Source of the DNA: RGIG3009 sp045596745
Lineage (GTDB): Bacteria > Bacillota > Clostridia > Oscillospirales > Acutalibacteraceae
Assembly: GCA_045596745.1 (NCBI GenBank)
Contig: JAZODA010000055.1
Coordinates: 12,939-76,938, forward strand
Length of the DNA stretch: 64,000 nt
Reading direction: 5' to 3'
The position numbers and the translations under genes are program-made. The notes beneath the pieces were generated by a model that had not been told where the DNA came from, searched no databases, and was given only the letters and a program-made list of their open reading frames with translations. This document shows, one piece after another, positions 42,285-51,037 of the stretch. Within the stretch, counting starts at the first letter, position 1, and every line of letters starts with the position of its first letter.

Positions 42285-43814
42285 ATGGAACTTCAAACGA
42301 TTTGCAAGCGGATTGGCACGGTCGCAACCCTGTTTGATGATTTTGATGAGCGTCCTGTTGACTGCGATTTTGTGTTACCCGACTATTTGCCCGATATTAC
42401 GGCGGTGCTGAAATGCACGATGAAGCCGCTGGTACAGTCGCGTCGCATCAGTGGTGACCGTGTCACGGTGGATGGTACGGTGTATCTGCAGCTGTTGTAT
42501 CTCGACGAGGAGCGCCGCTGTGTGCACAGTTATGAACACAACCAGCCGTTTTCCTCGGTGTTTACGGTCAAAGACCTGAAAAGCAGTGATGTGGTGCGGG
42601 ATGCCGTCAAGGTCGGTTATGTCAACTGCCGCGCCACAGGTCCGCGCCGTGTTGACGTCCACGGGGCGTTCAGTGTGTGCCTGACGGTGCTGTCCAACGA
42701 AGGACGCGAAGCGGTGACGGCGGCAACGTGCGAGGGGTTGCATACGCGTGTTTGCCCTGTGGAAAGCACGGTCATCGTCGGTCAGGCGCAGAAGACGGTG
42801 TCTCTCAACGAGGTGGTCGATTTGGGGACAATGCCCGCGGTAGCACTTTTGCGCAACGAGGCCTCGGCGGTCATTACCGAATGCCATCGTGTCAGCGGTA
42901 AAGCGGTGGTAAAGGGCGATGTGCTGTTGCGCACCGCATACATTGGTGACGCGCAGAGTGGAGAAGTGTGCCACGTTTGCAACACCGTTCCGTTTAGTCA
43001 GATTTTGGATCTTGAGGGATTGGAAGAGGAGCATCTTTGCGATTGTCGGGTGCAGGTAGCACAGTGTGATGCTCGGTTGATGCAGGATCCCGGTGGAGAA
43101 AATCGGTTGCTTTCGGTTGCGCTCAAGCTTACCGTAACACTGGAGTGTTACGCAAAAGAGCTTTCCGAAGTTGTGACGGATGCGTACCATACTGCGTTTT
43201 CGCTGAAGACCGAAACCGGTCGGTTTGACAGTTGTCGGTTGGTGTTCGCGCGGACAGACACGGTGCCTGTGGCAATCACGCAGGAACTGCCGGACGGCGA
43301 TATTGCGCAGATTGTGGATGTGTGGTGTGAGCCGTTGGCGGTGACTTGCCGCGAAGAAAACGGCGGTAGCGTGCTGAATGGCGAGATGTTTATCGGTATG
43401 CTGACGGCGGATGGCAACGGGGTGCTGTCGTTCTATGAGCGGACGGCGGATTATACGCTGGAATTGCCGGAGGGATGCCCGAGTGTAACCGCGGAAGCGA
43501 CACTCTTGGATGTTTCCTATACCCGAAACGGCTCGCAGTTGGAAATTCGCATACAGCTTTCGGTGCAACGGCTGGGACTTTGTCCGCAAAGTCGTGTGGC
43601 AATCACCAAACTGTCTGTAGACGAAACCGCTCCGCGCACGCAGAGCGATCCGCTGGACGGTTGTTGCCTTAAGGTGTGCTTTGCCTCGGCAGGCGAATCG
43701 GTGTGGGATTTGGCGCGGCGTGAGCGCACCTCGCCGGAAGCGCTGAAAACGGAAAACGGTCTTACACAGGATGTGCTGGAGAGCGATATGCTCCTGCTTA
43801 TCCCGATGCGGTAA
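42285..43814 (+). CDS. SPOCS (DUF3794) and LysM protein, SipL-like spore coat morphogenetic factor
   Basis: A 509-residue protein with repeated SPOCS/DUF3794 domains through about residue 440 and a C-terminal LysM-like domain (VCFASAGESVWDLARRERTS, ending in MLLLIPMR). This layout and length match C. difficile SipL, which binds SpoIVA via its LysM domain and is needed for the coat. The adjacent gene encodes SpoVM, the membrane anchor of SpoIVA, and a sigma-E-like promoter precedes it, so a mother-cell coat role is well supported. AAGGAGAG precedes the ATG. Confidence 0.85.
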   Translation: MELQTICKRIGTVATLFDDFDERPVDCDFVLPDYLPDITAVLKCTMKPLVQSRRISGDRVTVDGTVYLQLLYLDEERRCVHSYEHNQPFSSVFTVKDLKSSDVVRDAVKVGYVNCRATGPRRVDVHGAFSVCLTVLSNEGREAVTAATCEGLHTRVCPVESTVIVGQAQKTVSLNEVVDLGTMPAVALLRNEASAVITECHRVSGKAVVKGDVLLRTAYIGDAQSGEVCHVCNTVPFSQILDLEGLEEEHLCDCRVQVAQCDARLMQDPGGENRLLSVALKLTVTLECYAKELSEVVTDAYHTAFSLKTETGRFDSCRLVFARTDTVPVAITQELPDGDIAQIVDVWCEPLAVTCREENGGSVLNGEMFIGMLTADGNGVLSFYERTADYTLELPEGCPSVTAEATLLDVSYTRNGSQLEIRIQLSVQRLGLCPQSRVAITKLSVDETAPRTQSDPLDGCCLKVCFASAGESVWDLARRERTSPEALKTENGLTQDVLESDMLLLIPMR

Positions 43815-43853
43815 TAAAAAGCCCTTTTATCGTGAGATAAAAGGGCTTTTTTA
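43815..43853 (+). terminator. Rho-independent terminator after the SipL-like gene
   Basis: AAAAAGCCCTTTTATC / GATAAAAGGGCTTTTT, 16-bp stem with GTGA loop and T-run. Confidence 0.92.
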
Positions 43854-43855
43854 TC

Positions 43856-43884
43856 TTGTACAGACAAGAAAATGGTGGTATACT
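43856..43884 (+). promoter_or_regulatory. Promoter of the oligopeptidase gene
   Basis: -35 TTGTAC (43856-43861), 17-base spacer, -10 TATACT (43879-43884). Confidence 0.6.
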
Positions 43885-43914
43885 ATGATTGTTAAATTGG
43901 TGGAGGTGTCCTGT

Positions 43915-45618
43915 ATGAAATTCTGCGAAATGCCGTATCAGCGTCCGTCGCTTGAGGATATTAAGCACGACCTGACCGAACTGACCGAACAACTGTCTGC
44001 CGCGGCGGATTATGCTGCCGCGCGCGAGGTGTTTTTGCGTCACGAAGAGCGGATGAAGCAGGTCGCCACCGCACGCACGCTGGTAAGCATTCGTCATTCC
44101 ATTGATACGCGTGACGAGTTTTACGATGCGGAAACGAAGTTTTGGAATGCCGCGTCTCCCGAATTGCAGGAGTACGAGCAGAATTGGACGGCGGCCATGC
44201 TGGCGTCGCCGTTCCGCGCTGATTTTGCAGCGGAGTACGGGGATGTGTATTTTGTCAACGCCGAGCTGGAACTTAAGTCGTTTGACACGGCGATTATTGC
44301 GGAGTTGCAGCAGGAAAACGAGCTGACGCAGGAGTACGAAAAGTTGCTTGCCTCGGCGCGCATTCCGTTTGAAGAGGGTACGTATACCATTGCCCAGATG
44401 ACTCCTTTCAAGACCAGTGCGGATGACACACGCCGCCTGGCTGCTTGGAAAGCGGAGGGTCGGTGGTATAAGGATAATCAGGCGGCACTGGATGATTTGT
44501 ACGACCGTCTTGTTCATCTGCGTGATGCGATGGGCAAAAAGATGGGGTATGGTGGATATACGCAGCTTGGTTACTACCGTATGCAGCGCAACTGCTATAC
44601 CAAAGAGGATGTCGAAGCATTCCGCGCGGCGGTGGTGAAGTATCTGGTGCCGGTGGCGGCGGATATTTATCGCGAACGCGCCCGTCGTCTCGGCAAGTCG
44701 TATCCGCTGAGCTTTGCGGATGCCGCGCTGAAGTTCCGTAGCGGCAATCCCAAGCCGTGCGGTACGGCGGATGATATTTTAGCGCAGGGTAAGCGTTTTT
44801 ATGAAGAGTTGTCGCCCGAAACGGCGGAGTTTTTCAACGCGATGCTGGATGGTGAACTGCTGGATGTGCTGTCCGCCGAAGGCAAAGCGGGCGGCGGTTA
44901 CTGCACCGATATTTCCGCTTATCGTGTGCCGTTTATTTTCGCCAATTTCAACGGCACGCAGGGCGATGTGGAGGTTGTGACCCACGAAGCAGGTCACGCA
45001 TTTGCGTATTGGATGAACCGTGACCGCGTGCCGATGGAAACCGCCTGGCCGGGTATGGAAGGCTGCGAGGTCCATTCCATGGCAATGGAATTTTTTGCGT
45101 GGCCGTGGGCAGAAGGCTTTTTCGGGGAGGATACGAAAAAGTTCCTCTACAGCCATCTGTCGGGTGCGCTGACCTTTATTCCGTACGGCACGATGGTGGA
45201 CCATTTCCAGCATATTGTGTATGAACAGCCCGACCTGACACCGGCACAGCGCCATGCGGTCTGGAAAGACCTGCTCGGCACGTATATGCCGTGGATGCGC
45301 CTCGACGGCGACATCCCGTTCTACAGCGAGGGTGAAGGCTGGCAGCGGCAGCACCACATTTATTCGTTGCCGTTCTACTATATCGATTACTGCTTGGCAC
45401 AGACTGTGGCGCTGCAGTTCTGGGCGATGATTATGCGCGACCCGAAGGACGCCTGGGAGCGGTATATGAAGTATACTGTGCAGGGTGGCAGCCGCGTGTT
45501 TACCGAGCTGCTGAAGCACGCCGATTTGGACACGCCGTTTAAGGAGTCGTGTCTGCGCGGTGTCTGCGAAACGGCGGCATCGTGGCTTTCGTCGTTTGAT
45601 CTCGGAGATATTAAGTAA
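43915..45618 (+). CDS. M3-family oligoendopeptidase (PepF-like)
   Basis: Cytoplasmic zinc oligopeptidase of 567 residues. The zinc site is VVTHEAGHAFAYWMNR (HExxH) with the downstream Glu in ETAWPGMEGCEVHSMAMEFF. GGYCTDISAYRVPFIFANFNGT precedes the site, as usual in M3 oligoendopeptidases. The ATG at 43915 follows GGAGG. It degrades short peptides; the next gene encodes a binding protein of the oligopeptide type, which would fit peptide uptake and breakdown. Confidence 0.93.
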   Translation: MKFCEMPYQRPSLEDIKHDLTELTEQLSAAADYAAAREVFLRHEERMKQVATARTLVSIRHSIDTRDEFYDAETKFWNAASPELQEYEQNWTAAMLASPFRADFAAEYGDVYFVNAELELKSFDTAIIAELQQENELTQEYEKLLASARIPFEEGTYTIAQMTPFKTSADDTRRLAAWKAEGRWYKDNQAALDDLYDRLVHLRDAMGKKMGYGGYTQLGYYRMQRNCYTKEDVEAFRAAVVKYLVPVAADIYRERARRLGKSYPLSFADAALKFRSGNPKPCGTADDILAQGKRFYEELSPETAEFFNAMLDGELLDVLSAEGKAGGGYCTDISAYRVPFIFANFNGTQGDVEVVTHEAGHAFAYWMNRDRVPMETAWPGMEGCEVHSMAMEFFAWPWAEGFFGEDTKKFLYSHLSGALTFIPYGTMVDHFQHIVYEQPDLTPAQRHAVWKDLLGTYMPWMRLDGDIPFYSEGEGWQRQHHIYSLPFYYIDYCLAQTVALQFWAMIMRDPKDAWERYMKYTVQGGSRVFTELLKHADLDTPFKESCLRGVCETAASWLSSFDLGDIK

Positions 45619-45651
45619 CGAAGTGTAAAAAGCAGAAAGGGAGGAAGTTGT

Positions 45652-47868
45652 ATGTGGCATAACCGTATTGCACGGCGGATGCTCTGTGCCGTTCTGGCTG
45701 CTTGTTTGTGCATCCTCCCCGGATGCCGCAAGAGTGAGCCGAAAGCGGTTTCTGCCAACGTATCGCTGATGGTTGGCGGTGACGCTCTGGAGGGCGTTTT
45801 TTCGCCGTTTTTTGCGGAACTGGAATCCGACCGGGATATTGTGGATCTGACCCAGATTCGCTTGCTTTATACCGACCGTGCGGGACAGGTTATCTGTAAC
45901 GGCATCGAGGGCGAAACCACGATGTATAACGATACGGAATACACCTACACCGGTCCTGCCAACGTCGTGATTACCGAGTGTGAGGATGGCAGTGTGGAGT
46001 ATGCCTTTACGCTGCGTGAGGATATTACGTTTTCCGACGGACAGCCGCTGACGGCAAAGGACGTTGTGTTCTCGATGTATGTGCTTTGTGACCCGACATA
46101 CGACGGTTCTTCGTCGTTTGCGTCATTGCCCATTCAGGGACTGTCGGACTATCGCAAAAACGTGACGCCGAAGTGGAAGCTGATTCTGAAGGATACGCCG
46201 AGCAACGCGATTAACGGATCGAAGGACGGCTATTACACCGTCGATGAGGCGCTCTCTTTCTGGACGCTGTTTAACGAAGCGGGTGCCGAGTTTGCTCAGG
46301 AAATCGTGGATGACGGCATCGCTCGCGGCATCGGCAGTGATGTGCGCGGTGTGGCGGCGGCACTTGGGTACGTTGGTTTATCGGAAACGGCAAGTGCGAC
46401 GGATTTCTTCAACGCAATTGTGGATGCGCGTGGCTACGATATTTCGGCAGCGGGCATCAATGCACCGGCTGTTAAAAACGATTTTTCTTCGTTGCTGATG
46501 TCGCGGCTTACCTCGACGCTCCAACGCGGTGTTGTGACAGGGTATTCCGCACCGCGTATTTCGGGTATTCGCCAGACCGGTGATTACACGCTGACGGTAA
46601 TGCTGACGCGGGCCGATGCGTATGCGTTGGAACAGTTCTGCATTCCGATTGCGCCGCTGCACTACTACGGCAGTGAGCAGATGTATTCGCCCGAAAGCGG
46701 AACGTTCGGCTTCTCCAAGGGTAATCTTTCGGCGATACGCAGCAAGTCTGCCAAGCCGCGTGGCGCGGGCCCATATGTGTATTACAGTTATAAGGATGGC
46801 AAGCTTACGCTGAAAGCCAACGCGACATACTACCGCGGTGTTCCCAAAACGGGATATGTGGTGTATACGCCGATGGATGAGGCGGAGCGCACCGCACAGG
46901 TTAGTTCGGGAAAACTGCACCTGACGCAGGTTGAGTACACCCCCGAAGCGGTGGATAAAATTGAGCAGACCAACGGCGGTGTGCTTAGTGGCGACACGGT
47001 GCGGGTAGATAGTTTCTGGTCGAAGGGCTACGGATACGTCGGTATCAGCGCCGATCGCATTCGGGTGGGCAACGATTCCGGCTCGAATGTGTCCCGCAGC
47101 CTGCGTCAGGCTTTGGCGACGGTGTTTACGGCGTATCATAAGGAGTCGGTGGTAGCGTATTATAACGACTATGCCGACTGCGTGAGTGCTTTCGATGGGT
47201 TGTCTGCATACGCGACGGACGCGCAGGGACAACCGCTTGATTTGTCGTCTCTCTCCGAAGAGGAACAGTATTTACGCCTGCAGGATGCGGTGTTGTCTCA
47301 CTTTGCCGCAGCGGGCTACACGGTGGAAAATCGGTACATTATTGCCGCTCCCGAGGCGGCTCCGCTGCAGTTTGGTGTGTGGTTTGCAGGTGGTGGCGAC
47401 GGCAATCACCCGGCGTATGAGATGTTGACACAGGCGCAATATTTGCTCGGTCAGATCGGCATTACGCTGGAGCTGCACGATGTGGAGGACGACGTTCAAC
47501 TGCGGACATATATTGCGTCCGGTGAAGCGGCAATCTGGTGCGGTCGTTCGTCTGACGACTACTATCAGGATTTGTACGCGTACTACACGGCAACAGGCAG
47601 CATCCGTTCTTCGCTGGATATAAACGATAAGGAACTCAAATCGCTGATTGTTTCGGCACAACGCGAGACGGATGCCGAGGCGCGGGAGGAGATTTATCAA
47701 AAAATCCGCGAAACAGTGTTGGCGTGGGCGGTGGAGGTGCCGCTGTACGAGTGCCAGCAGCTGCAGGTGTTCAACGCGACCAAGGTGGATATGAGTACAG
47801 TGACACGCGATGCCACACCTTATCACGATTGGATCGACGAGATTGAAAAACTGGTGATAAAAGGTTAA
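45652..47868 (+). CDS. Solute-binding lipoprotein, family 5 (oligopeptide type), no permease nearby
   Basis: A 738-residue extracellular binding lipoprotein. The signal peptide ends in the lipobox LPGC at Cys25. EYAFTLREDITFSDGQPLTAKDVVFSMY is the diagnostic start of SBP_bac_5 proteins; HYYGSEQMY and the C-terminal RETVLAWAVEVPLYECQQLQVF also fit. At 738 residues it is longer than the usual 530-600, with additional sequence around residues 165-270. No permease or ATPase genes accompany it, so it either uses a distant transporter or has a sensing role. GGGAGG precedes the ATG. Confidence 0.88.
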   Translation: MWHNRIARRMLCAVLAACLCILPGCRKSEPKAVSANVSLMVGGDALEGVFSPFFAELESDRDIVDLTQIRLLYTDRAGQVICNGIEGETTMYNDTEYTYTGPANVVITECEDGSVEYAFTLREDITFSDGQPLTAKDVVFSMYVLCDPTYDGSSSFASLPIQGLSDYRKNVTPKWKLILKDTPSNAINGSKDGYYTVDEALSFWTLFNEAGAEFAQEIVDDGIARGIGSDVRGVAAALGYVGLSETASATDFFNAIVDARGYDISAAGINAPAVKNDFSSLLMSRLTSTLQRGVVTGYSAPRISGIRQTGDYTLTVMLTRADAYALEQFCIPIAPLHYYGSEQMYSPESGTFGFSKGNLSAIRSKSAKPRGAGPYVYYSYKDGKLTLKANATYYRGVPKTGYVVYTPMDEAERTAQVSSGKLHLTQVEYTPEAVDKIEQTNGGVLSGDTVRVDSFWSKGYGYVGISADRIRVGNDSGSNVSRSLRQALATVFTAYHKESVVAYYNDYADCVSAFDGLSAYATDAQGQPLDLSSLSEEEQYLRLQDAVLSHFAAAGYTVENRYIIAAPEAAPLQFGVWFAGGGDGNHPAYEMLTQAQYLLGQIGITLELHDVEDDVQLRTYIASGEAAIWCGRSSDDYYQDLYAYYTATGSIRSSLDINDKELKSLIVSAQRETDAEAREEIYQKIRETVLAWAVEVPLYECQQLQVFNATKVDMSTVTRDATPYHDWIDEIEKLVIKG

Positions 47869-47871
47869 ATG

Positions 47872-47901
47872 AAAAAGCGCCGGACTTCCGGCGCTTTTTT
47901 G
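47872..47901 (+). terminator. Rho-independent terminator after the binding lipoprotein
   Basis: AAAAAGCGCCGGA / TCCGGCGCTTTTT stem with T-run, 4 bases after the stop. Confidence 0.92.
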
Positions 47902-47962
47902 TATACGTAATGGGGCGAAACTCTCGGGTTGGTGTTAAGAGAACCTCGCGGACGGATGAGCG

Positions 47963-48865
47963 TCAATCCAGCTCTTCGTCTTCGGTTTTAATGCGAACGT
48001 AGCCGATTGCGATGGAGATGGCGATGGCACCGAGATATCCAAGCAGGCTGAACAGCCAAGAGGGGAGATTCAAAGCGCCCAACACCACAACCAAAACAAG
48101 CATAATGGAGAAGGGCATAAGCGAAAATGCAATAGTTGCCAACAGTTCTCTGGCGGTAATAGCGAAAAGAACCACCGTCAAATACGCCACCAATACCAAC
48201 ACAAGAACCAGAATGATAAAACCAAAAATATGCAGGTCGCTTAAAGTGTCCGCAAGTGAGGGGATACCTTGGAGCACGTTAATCGTGGACGAATACCAGC
48301 CTTTCGGCAACCAGAAAATTATGCAGGTAGAGAAAAAGGTGAAAATGAGGTCGTACACAACGCGCACGGTCATTTTGAGTTCCTGCGTGTGACGCATAAA
48401 GGTAACGGACAAAAAGGCGAACAAGGCAAACTCGAACACCATATTGAGCGAAAAATCACCCTCTGTGATTAACGTGAGGATAGAGAATACGGGCAAGCTT
48501 GACAAAAAGCCGTTCTCGAAATCCATAATGTCGACAGGGACAATTACCAAGGTGTAAATCAGCGTGAAGGCGATGACCGCAAGGCAAAACGATATCCAGA
48601 TAACCAGATTCAGTCCGCCAAACGGACGAAGTGCGCGGATTTTCTCTTTGTTCCTGAAAATGAGAGATATTAAATTGTTCATGCCTTTGGAACACAACTT
48701 CCACAACGCGGTCAGCGGTTTGGTAATAACTCTGGTCACCTTTGTAACAAAGATGCTTACGGGCATCAGTACAGCAATCGCCGTAGCGTTGCAGAAGGCC
48801 ACAACACCCAACAAAATACCGCCGGCAACAAAAGCAGCCACCAATTTAAAAATAAAGTCTCCCAT
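47963..48865 (-). CDS. Polytopic membrane protein of unknown function
   Basis: A 300-residue protein with about seven to eight hydrophobic segments: an N-terminal pair, a basic loop with KEKIRALRPFGG, and a hydrophobic C-terminal half ending in an acidic tail (KTEDEELD). I recognise no family. Its composition differs from neighbours: many AAA/AAT/ATT codons and visibly lower G+C than the 56-57 % of the window, which hints at later acquisition. The ATG at 48865 follows GGAGA. No partner gene is near. Confidence 0.75.
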   Translation of the reverse strand: MGDFIFKLVAAFVAGGILLGVVAFCNATAIAVLMPVSIFVTKVTRVITKPLTALWKLCSKGMNNLISLIFRNKEKIRALRPFGGLNLVIWISFCLAVIAFTLIYTLVIVPVDIMDFENGFLSSLPVFSILTLITEGDFSLNMVFEFALFAFLSVTFMRHTQELKMTVRVVYDLIFTFFSTCIIFWLPKGWYSSTINVLQGIPSLADTLSDLHIFGFIILVLVLVLVAYLTVVLFAITARELLATIAFSLMPFSIMLVLVVVLGALNLPSWLFSLLGYLGAIAISIAIGYVRIKTEDEELD

Positions 48866-48904
48866 TGTTTCATCTCCAAACAGCTTATTACATCCATGCA
48901 CAAC

Positions 48905-48933
48905 ATCGTATTACAATTTGCGAATTTTGTCAA
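48905..48933 (-). promoter_or_regulatory. Promoter of the unknown membrane gene
   Basis: Minus strand: -35 TTGACA (48933-48928) perfect, 17-base spacer, -10 TACGAT (48910-48905). Confidence 0.6.
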
Positions 48934-48956
48934 TTTTATGTGAATAATTTTTAAAA

Positions 48957-49121
48957 TTGGGGTCGCCGGCTTGCATTTGAGGTCCTGAACGAACGGCCTG
49001 CCACGATGAGAAAAGGGTGTATAACCCCGGCAAATCAGTCGTGTGCTCCGACTGTCGGACACCGCGTGGGTGCGCCGCTCAATAACCACTTAGTCGAGCG
49101 CGAAAACCCCGGCGTTTTTTT
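48957..49121 (+). ncRNA. Structured small-RNA candidate, possibly 6S RNA
   Basis: No gene covers this stretch, but it folds into one nested rod. Helices, outside to inside: CGCCGG 48964-48969 / CCGGCG 49109-49114; TTGC 48971-48974 / GCGA 49100-49103; TTGAG 48977-48981 / CTCAA 49078-49082; CGGC 48994-48997 / GCCG 49074-49077; CCACG 49001-49005 / CGTGG 49065-49069. Inside are two hairpins, GGGT/ACCC (49015-49027) and GTG-c-TCCGA/TCGGA-CAC (49043-49062). Seven T follow the closing stem at 49115-49121. Length, rod shape, large internal loops and the terminator-like end fit 6S RNA; the assignment is unproven. The 5' end and promoter are uncertain. Confidence 0.55.
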
Positions 49122-49154
49122 CTTGTTGTCAGGCGGAAAATCGGGGATTACTTC

Positions 49155-49184
49155 TTGACAGAAGAGGGGAAAAAGAGGTATAAT
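49155..49184 (+). promoter_or_regulatory. Sigma-A promoter of rny
   Basis: Perfect -35 TTGACA (49155-49160), 18-base spacer, perfect -10 TATAAT (49179-49184). Transcription would start near 49191, leaving a leader of about 215 bases. Confidence 0.85.
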
Positions 49185-49189
49185 TTTAC

Positions 49190-49406
49190 TAGCCGTAATG
49201 GCTGATAGAAAACTCTCTCCTGCTCGGTCGGTGCCGAGTGGGTGGCAGTCCGGTTTTCTTGTTGGTTGCGATATTCCCTCTGTATGAAGCGGTACAGGGG
49301 TTTACATTACAATACAACAGCATACTTTGCCGTAAAGCGGCGGGGAAGGACTGCCTCATACAGTAAATCAACAGATGAAAATGGAACATAGGAGGTGTTC
49401 GTCCCC
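49190..49406 (+). promoter_or_regulatory. Long structured 5' leader of rny
   Basis: About 215 untranslated bases between promoter and rny. GGCAGTCC (49244-49251) pairs perfectly with GGACTGCC (49348-49355) to close a branched element that contains CCCTCTGTA (49275-49283)/TACAGGGG (49293-49300) and GCCG/CGGC (49329-49341). CTCGG/CCGAG (about 49223-49238) forms a hairpin upstream. AGGAGG at 49390-49395 lies just outside. I cannot match it to a riboswitch class. Confidence 0.6.
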
Positions 49407-50966
49407 GTGCTGTATTACATTTTGACCGGCGTTGGCAGCTTGGTCATTGGCGGCGTTGTGGCCGGTGCGGTTTCTTTCCGCTCCGGTGTGGCTCATCGCA
49501 AAAAGACTGCCGAGTCCGCCATTGGCTCTGCCGAAGCAGAGGCTGAGCGCATCATCAAGGATGCTAAGGCTCAGGCTGAATCCAAGAAAAAAGAAACCCT
49601 GCTCGAAGCGAAAGATGAGATTCATCGTCTGCGCAACGAGTCCGAGCGTGAACTGAAAGAGCGTCGCAATGAGGTGATGCGTCAGGAGCGCCGTATCCAG
49701 CAGAAGGAAGAGTCGCTGGATCACAAAATCGAGAACTACGAAGCTAAGGAGGAAGCGATCGCCAAGAAACAAAAGGAGATCGATTCCCGTCTGCAGGATG
49801 TCGAGAACATCAAGCGCGGTCAGTTCGAAATGCTGGAGCGTATTTCCGGTTTCACCGTCGAACAGGCCAAGGATTACTTGCTTAAGAGCTTGTCCGAGGA
49901 ACTGACCCACGAAAAAGCGCTGAAAATCAGTGAGTACGAAACCCAGCTTAAGGAAGAAGCTGACCAGCGCGCCCGCGACCTGATTTCCCACGCGATTCAG
50001 CGTGTGGCTGCCGATCAGGTTTCCGAGACCACGGTTTCCGTGGTGCCGCTGCCCAACGATGAAATGAAGGGTCGCATCATCGGTCGTGAAGGCCGCAACA
50101 TCCGTATGATTGAAACGCTGACCGGTGTGGATCTCATCATTGATGATACGCCGGAAGCGATTACGCTGTCGGGCTTTGATCCGGTTCGTCGTGAGATTGC
50201 CCGCATCGCGCTGGAGCGCCTGATTTCCGATGGCCGTATCCATCCCGCGCGCATCGAGGAAATGGTGGAAAAAGCCCGCCGCGAGGTGGAAGCTACCATC
50301 AAATCCGAAGGCGAACGCGCCATTCTGGAAACGGGTCTGCGCGGTATTCATCCCGAAATCGTGCGTCTGCTCGGTCGTCTGCGCTATCGTACCAGTTACG
50401 GTCAGAACGTGCTGAACCACTCGATGGAAGTGGCGTTCCTGTCCGGCATTATGGCCAGCGAGCTGGGTCTGGATCCCGAAATCGCTCGCCGCGCCGGCTT
50501 GCTGCATGATATCGGTAAGGCGGTTGACCACGAAATCGAAGGCTCGCACATCGAAATCGGTGTGGACATTGCCCGTAAGTACAAGGAGAGCGAAGCGGTG
50601 GTTCACGCCATCCATGCTCACCACGGCGATGTGGAAGCCACGACCATCGTTGCTTGCCTGGTGCAGGCTGCCGACGCTATCTCGGCCGCTCGTCCCGGTG
50701 CACGCCGCGAGAATCTCGAGAACTATATCAAGCGTCTGGAGAAGCTGGAAGAGGTCGCCAACGAGTTTGAAGGCGTCGAGCGTTCCTTCGCTATTCAGGC
50801 CGGTCGCGAGATTCGCATCATCGTGCGTCCCGAAATCGTCAGCGACGACAATATGGCGCTGCTTGCGCACGATATCGCCAAGAAGATCGAAGACAACCTG
50901 GATTATCCGGGTCAGATCAAGGTCAATCTTATCCGCGAGAACCGTGCTGTCGATTACGCGAAGTAA
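49407..50966 (+). CDS. rny: Ribonuclease Y
   Basis: Membrane-anchored endoribonuclease that starts mRNA decay; 519 residues, the family length. An N-terminal helix (YYILTGVGSLVIGGVVAG) is followed by a long coiled coil to about residue 200, the KH domain with GRIIGREGRNIRMIE, and the HD domain with HDIGKAVDHE and HHGD. The GTG at 49407 follows AGGAGG; an earlier GTG lies inside that site. Confidence 0.95.
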   Translation: MLYYILTGVGSLVIGGVVAGAVSFRSGVAHRKKTAESAIGSAEAEAERIIKDAKAQAESKKKETLLEAKDEIHRLRNESERELKERRNEVMRQERRIQQKEESLDHKIENYEAKEEAIAKKQKEIDSRLQDVENIKRGQFEMLERISGFTVEQAKDYLLKSLSEELTHEKALKISEYETQLKEEADQRARDLISHAIQRVAADQVSETTVSVVPLPNDEMKGRIIGREGRNIRMIETLTGVDLIIDDTPEAITLSGFDPVRREIARIALERLISDGRIHPARIEEMVEKARREVEATIKSEGERAILETGLRGIHPEIVRLLGRLRYRTSYGQNVLNHSMEVAFLSGIMASELGLDPEIARRAGLLHDIGKAVDHEIEGSHIEIGVDIARKYKESEAVVHAIHAHHGDVEATTIVACLVQAADAISAARPGARRENLENYIKRLEKLEEVANEFEGVERSFAIQAGREIRIIVRPEIVSDDNMALLAHDIAKKIEDNLDYPGQIKVNLIRENRAVDYAK

Positions 50967-50981
50967 TATCGAACTTAAACC

Positions 50982-51013
50982 AAACGGTGTCCCGCTTGCG
51001 GGACACCGTTTGT
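50982..51013 (+). terminator. Hairpin between rny and ymdB
   Basis: AAACGGTGTCCCGC / GCGGGACACCGTTT, a 14-bp stem with a tiny central loop. The tail TGTACTACC is not T-rich, so it may attenuate or protect the rny mRNA end instead of stopping transcription. Confidence 0.6.
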
Positions 51014-51037
51014 ACTACCATCGGAAAGAGGCGTGCT

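Noticed and set aside
49198..49287. A 29-codon frame inside the rny leader (MADRKLSPARS...)
   Set aside because: It has no ribosome-binding site, and the region is better explained by RNA structure; an upstream peptide cannot be fully excluded.
9617..51013. Similar hairpins with CGGTGTCCCGC at 9620 and 50984, considered as a dispersed repeat
   Set aside because: The shared core is only 11 bases plus its complement, and both lie at gene ends as expected of terminators; no further copies were seen in the window.
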